A stretch of 64,000 nucleotides of DNA from Neolewinella maritima (GTDB lineage Bacteria > Bacteroidota > Bacteroidia > Chitinophagales > Saprospiraceae), in assembly GCF_923081025.1 (NCBI RefSeq), contig NZ_CAKLPZ010000004.1:186001-250000 (forward strand). The letters run 5' to 3'. Both the position numbers and the translations under genes were made by a program. How positions within the stretch are numbered: the first letter of the stretch is position 1; each line of letters begins with the position of its first letter. Below are positions 62,075-64,000 of this stretch, piece after piece. A model generated the notes under the pieces. The model had not been told where the DNA came from, did not search any database, and saw only the letters and a list, made by a program, of their open reading frames with translations.

Positions 62075-62952
62075 CTACAGTACGTGCGCCAGGCCACCAA
62101 CAGCGTGTAGACCAACTCCCGCAGGCTGTGGCTACCTACGTGCTTTAGTGACCGACGCATCCCGTAGCCGGCCTCGCTCCATTGTCCGGCACGCAGGCAC
62201 TGCCGCGTCCAGTGTAAACGCTGGTGGGTAAGCTGCTTAAGGTACTGCACAGCAGAGATCTGTGCCGCTACCTCAGGTAGCGCATACAGCTCTGTAATTG
62301 CCCGCTCGCGCGCCGCAAGATCCGTACGGCGCACCAGCAGATTGGTGCGGTTGGTTTGATGCTGTACGTAGACCACCGTACGCTCCGCCATTACTGTGAG
62401 TGGATAGCGGGCGAGCAAACGCACGATCCACTCGAAATCCTCGATCGGGGAAGGTCGCGTGATCAGGGGGACGGCCTGCACCACCTCCCGCGGTATGGCA
62501 AAGGGGAGCAGGCTCACTGGACGGTCCCAGTACTGCGCCAGGAACGGTTGTCGGGAACTGTAATCCGAAGACTGCTGCACCGTACCGTCGTTGGATTCGA
62601 TGCACATACCGCTCACATACAAGCGGTCGGCCCCCTGGTAGGCCGTAGCCAACCGCTGCAGGTGCTGCGGGAAATAGTAATCGTCGTCATCCAGAAAACA
62701 CAGCAGCTCCCCCTGTGCACGGGCGGCGCCCAGCTTCCTGGCTGCCCCGGGTCCACTGTTCTGTTGTCGGACCACCCGGATAGCCGGCATACCGGCGAAT
62801 GGGGGAATACTGACCGGGTTTGGCGATCCGTCATCGACCACGATGAGCTCCCACATCGTGTACTGCTGTTCCACTACACTGCGCACGGCTCGCTCCAGCA
62901 GTCCGGGCCGATTGTAGGTCGGAATGATCACGCTGATGAGTGGACTAGGCAT
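62056..62952 (-). CDS. Glycosyltransferase family 2
   Basis: 298 residues, GT-A fold. Start PLISVIIPTYNRPGLLERAVRSVVEQQYTMWELIVVDDG, metal-binding DxD as CFLDDDDYYF, and the usual GARAQGELL segment. C-terminal part is helical and basic. It probably adds a sugar to lipopolysaccharide, capsule or a surface glycan. The ATG overlaps the stop of the upstream GT4 gene by one base (TGATG), so the two act in one pathway. Confidence 0.93.
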   Translation of the reverse strand: MPSPLISVIIPTYNRPGLLERAVRSVVEQQYTMWELIVVDDGSPNPVSIPPFAGMPAIRVVRQQNSGPGAARKLGAARAQGELLCFLDDDDYYFPQHLQRLATAYQGADRLYVSGMCIESNDGTVQQSSDYSSRQPFLAQYWDRPVSLLPFAIPREVVQAVPLITRPSPIEDFEWIVRLLARYPLTVMAERTVVYVQHQTNRTNLLVRRTDLAARERAITELYALPEVAAQISAVQYLKQLTHQRLHWTRQCLRAGQWSEAGYGMRRSLKHVGSHSLRELVYTLLVAWRTYCSQKRPT

Positions 62953-64000
62953 CAGCGGTCTGTTTGCGTGGTGCTGTAAACCGCAGCAAGCTGCCGGCGT
63001 ACCGCTTCGGTACTATACTGCGTCACGGCTTGTTCGCGCAGGGTCGCCGGGACGAACCGCTCCGGATGGCGAAGCAGCGCGATCATCGCCTGACTCAGCC
63101 CCTCAACATCTCCCGCAGCTACCGTATAGCCGTTCACCCCATCCTGGATTATTTCCGCGGCTCCGCCCACCTTGGTGGTGATACACGGTAGGCCAGATGC
63201 AAGGGCCTCCATCAAGACTACCCCCTGGGTTTCGTAATTGCTGAAGAGCACAAAGGCCTGCGCATGCTGCATGTGCCGCGCTATGCCGACCTCCGTATGG
63301 GGGCCACTGACCGTACACACATCGTGTAGCCCGCAGCTACGCACCTGCTGCCGCACACTCGCTACGTCGCCATCTCCGGCTAGGTGCAGGTGCACGGCAC
63401 GGTCGGTCTGAGCGACAACCCGGGCAAACGACGAAAGTAGTCCGCTAATGTTCTTGTGCCCCTCCCGGAAGTTAGAGACGTGCAGAAAGGTGAATGTCTC
63501 TCGCGCTACCGCAGCCGGCAGAGGACGGAAGAGCTCGGTGTCGACGACATTGCTGATCACCCGGTAGTTGGCCCGCAGACCGTACGTACGCATACCTTCC
63601 CGTAGAGCAACTGAAACGGGAAGCACGAAACGTGCACGACGGCATACCCACCGGGCTAACCTGGCCTTCAGCAGGGGAAGCTTGGTAGGCATCAGATAGC
63701 GGGTAGCGTGCTCGGAGATCACAAAGGGCACGCCCCAACGCAGCGCCAATAGGCCACCTAGGATACCCCCGTCAACGACAATATGACTGTGGATCAGGTC
63801 CGGCTTCCCCAGGTACCGGCGTGCTATACTCATCGCCTGCCGGTACGCACGGGCGCGCGACCAGAGGTTGGCAAGTTGGTTAGTGTGGGGGGGGCGACCG
63901 TAATACACCTGGACGACCCGGTAGCCGTCCTCAAAGGATTGAAAACGCTCCTGCTTTCCGTAGGCTAAGTTTTGATCCTCCTGTACCGTGGCTACCACCA
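62952..64000 (-). CDS. Glycosyltransferase family 4, 5' end outside the window
   Basis: At least 349 codons of a GT-B glycosyltransferase. It contains SEHATRYL, FTFLHVSNFREGHKNISGLL and the donor-binding ALASGLPCITTKVGGAAEIIQDGVNGYTV with the E-x7-E type motif. The frame stays open to the right edge; the first in-window GTG near 63998 lies inside the usual N-terminal domain (VATVQEDQNLAYGKQ), so the true start is beyond 64000. It forms a coupled pair with the GT2 gene and likely belongs to a polysaccharide cluster continuing to the right. Confidence 0.92.
   Translation of the reverse strand, partial: VVATVQEDQNLAYGKQERFQSFEDGYRVVQVYYGRPPHTNQLANLWSRARAYRQAMSIARRYLGKPDLIHSHIVVDGGILGGLLALRWGVPFVISEHATRYLMPTKLPLLKARLARWVCRRARFVLPVSVALREGMRTYGLRANYRVISNVVDTELFRPLPAAVARETFTFLHVSNFREGHKNISGLLSSFARVVAQTDRAVHLHLAGDGDVASVRQQVRSCGLHDVCTVSGPHTEVGIARHMQHAQAFVLFSNYETQGVVLMEALASGLPCITTKVGGAAEIIQDGVNGYTVAAGDVEGLSQAMIALLRHPERFVPATLREQAVTQYSTEAVRRQLAAVYSTTQTDR

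Overview
The window comes from a GC-rich member of the Bacteroidota, most likely a marine Saprospiria/Lewinella-type bacterium. The evidence is type IX secretion (T9SS) sorting domains of both classes, the gliding protein GldC, a TonB-dependent receptor with a carboxypeptidase-like N-terminus, and promoter -7 boxes of the Bacteroidota TAnnTTTG type instead of Shine-Dalgarno sites. Nothing looks like a phage, plasmid, CRISPR array, rRNA or tRNA. This is ordinary chromosome with dense housekeeping genes.

Layout. 1-7126: leuS (5' part), a secreted aspartyl protease, pyrG, metK and manA. 7192-14672: a 1239-residue type-B T9SS surface protein, an arginase-fold protein without metal ligands, an OmpA/TSP3 porin-like protein and a small secreted protein. 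14622-18981: exbB-exbD-exbD facing rseP-hscB-yaaA. 18978-21713: a CgeB-type glycosyltransferase, a CPBP protease and an RDD protein. 21812-27907: a two-gene unit of an internally duplicated T9SS protein and a TonB receptor. 28014-36101: a HAD phosphatase, serC, a TPR lipoprotein, an M23 peptidase, a DRTGG protein and a MuiA-like protein with an inserted domain. 36102-36664 is a gene-poor, AT-richer gap. 36665-46520: a secreted PQQ-type sugar dehydrogenase, a two-subunit sodium symporter, a cyclase, a glucosaminidase, a ViaA-like VWA protein, a NagX-like acyltransferase and fbp. 46595-52141: hldD, gldC, xylA, kdsA and glmM. 52295-64000: a UMF1 transporter, a 7TM-HD phosphodiesterase, nth, an AguB-like amidase, an Lrp regulator, glutamate dehydrogenase, a CcmD-like protein, purB and two glycosyltransferases (the last one cut by the window end).

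Themes. Envelope building recurs (hldD, kdsA, a GlmM-family mutase, glycosyltransferases, M23, glucosaminidase, OmpA), as do energised uptake and surface export (ExbB/ExbD, TonB receptor, T9SS cargo). Nitrogen metabolism genes cluster at 56-60 kb (AguB, Lrp, Gdh), with a candidate Lrp operator between lrp and gdh.

The least expected signals are in the non-coding DNA. (1) An 18-bp motif GCACCYGCGNNCSCGCCC occurs nine times. It always lies on the coding strand of the adjacent or enclosing gene; six copies are upstream of genes, and two of the others sit at the same codons of two unrelated signal peptides. (2) At least seven genes have a -7 box ending exactly 4-5 nt before the start codon, which predicts leaderless mRNAs and fixes several starts. 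(3) A family of short GTAGAC-linked mini-hairpins appears as a tandem array inside the symporter operon and as a long inverted repeat between pyrG and metK. I found no obvious new multi-gene system; these motif families are the best candidates for something undescribed.
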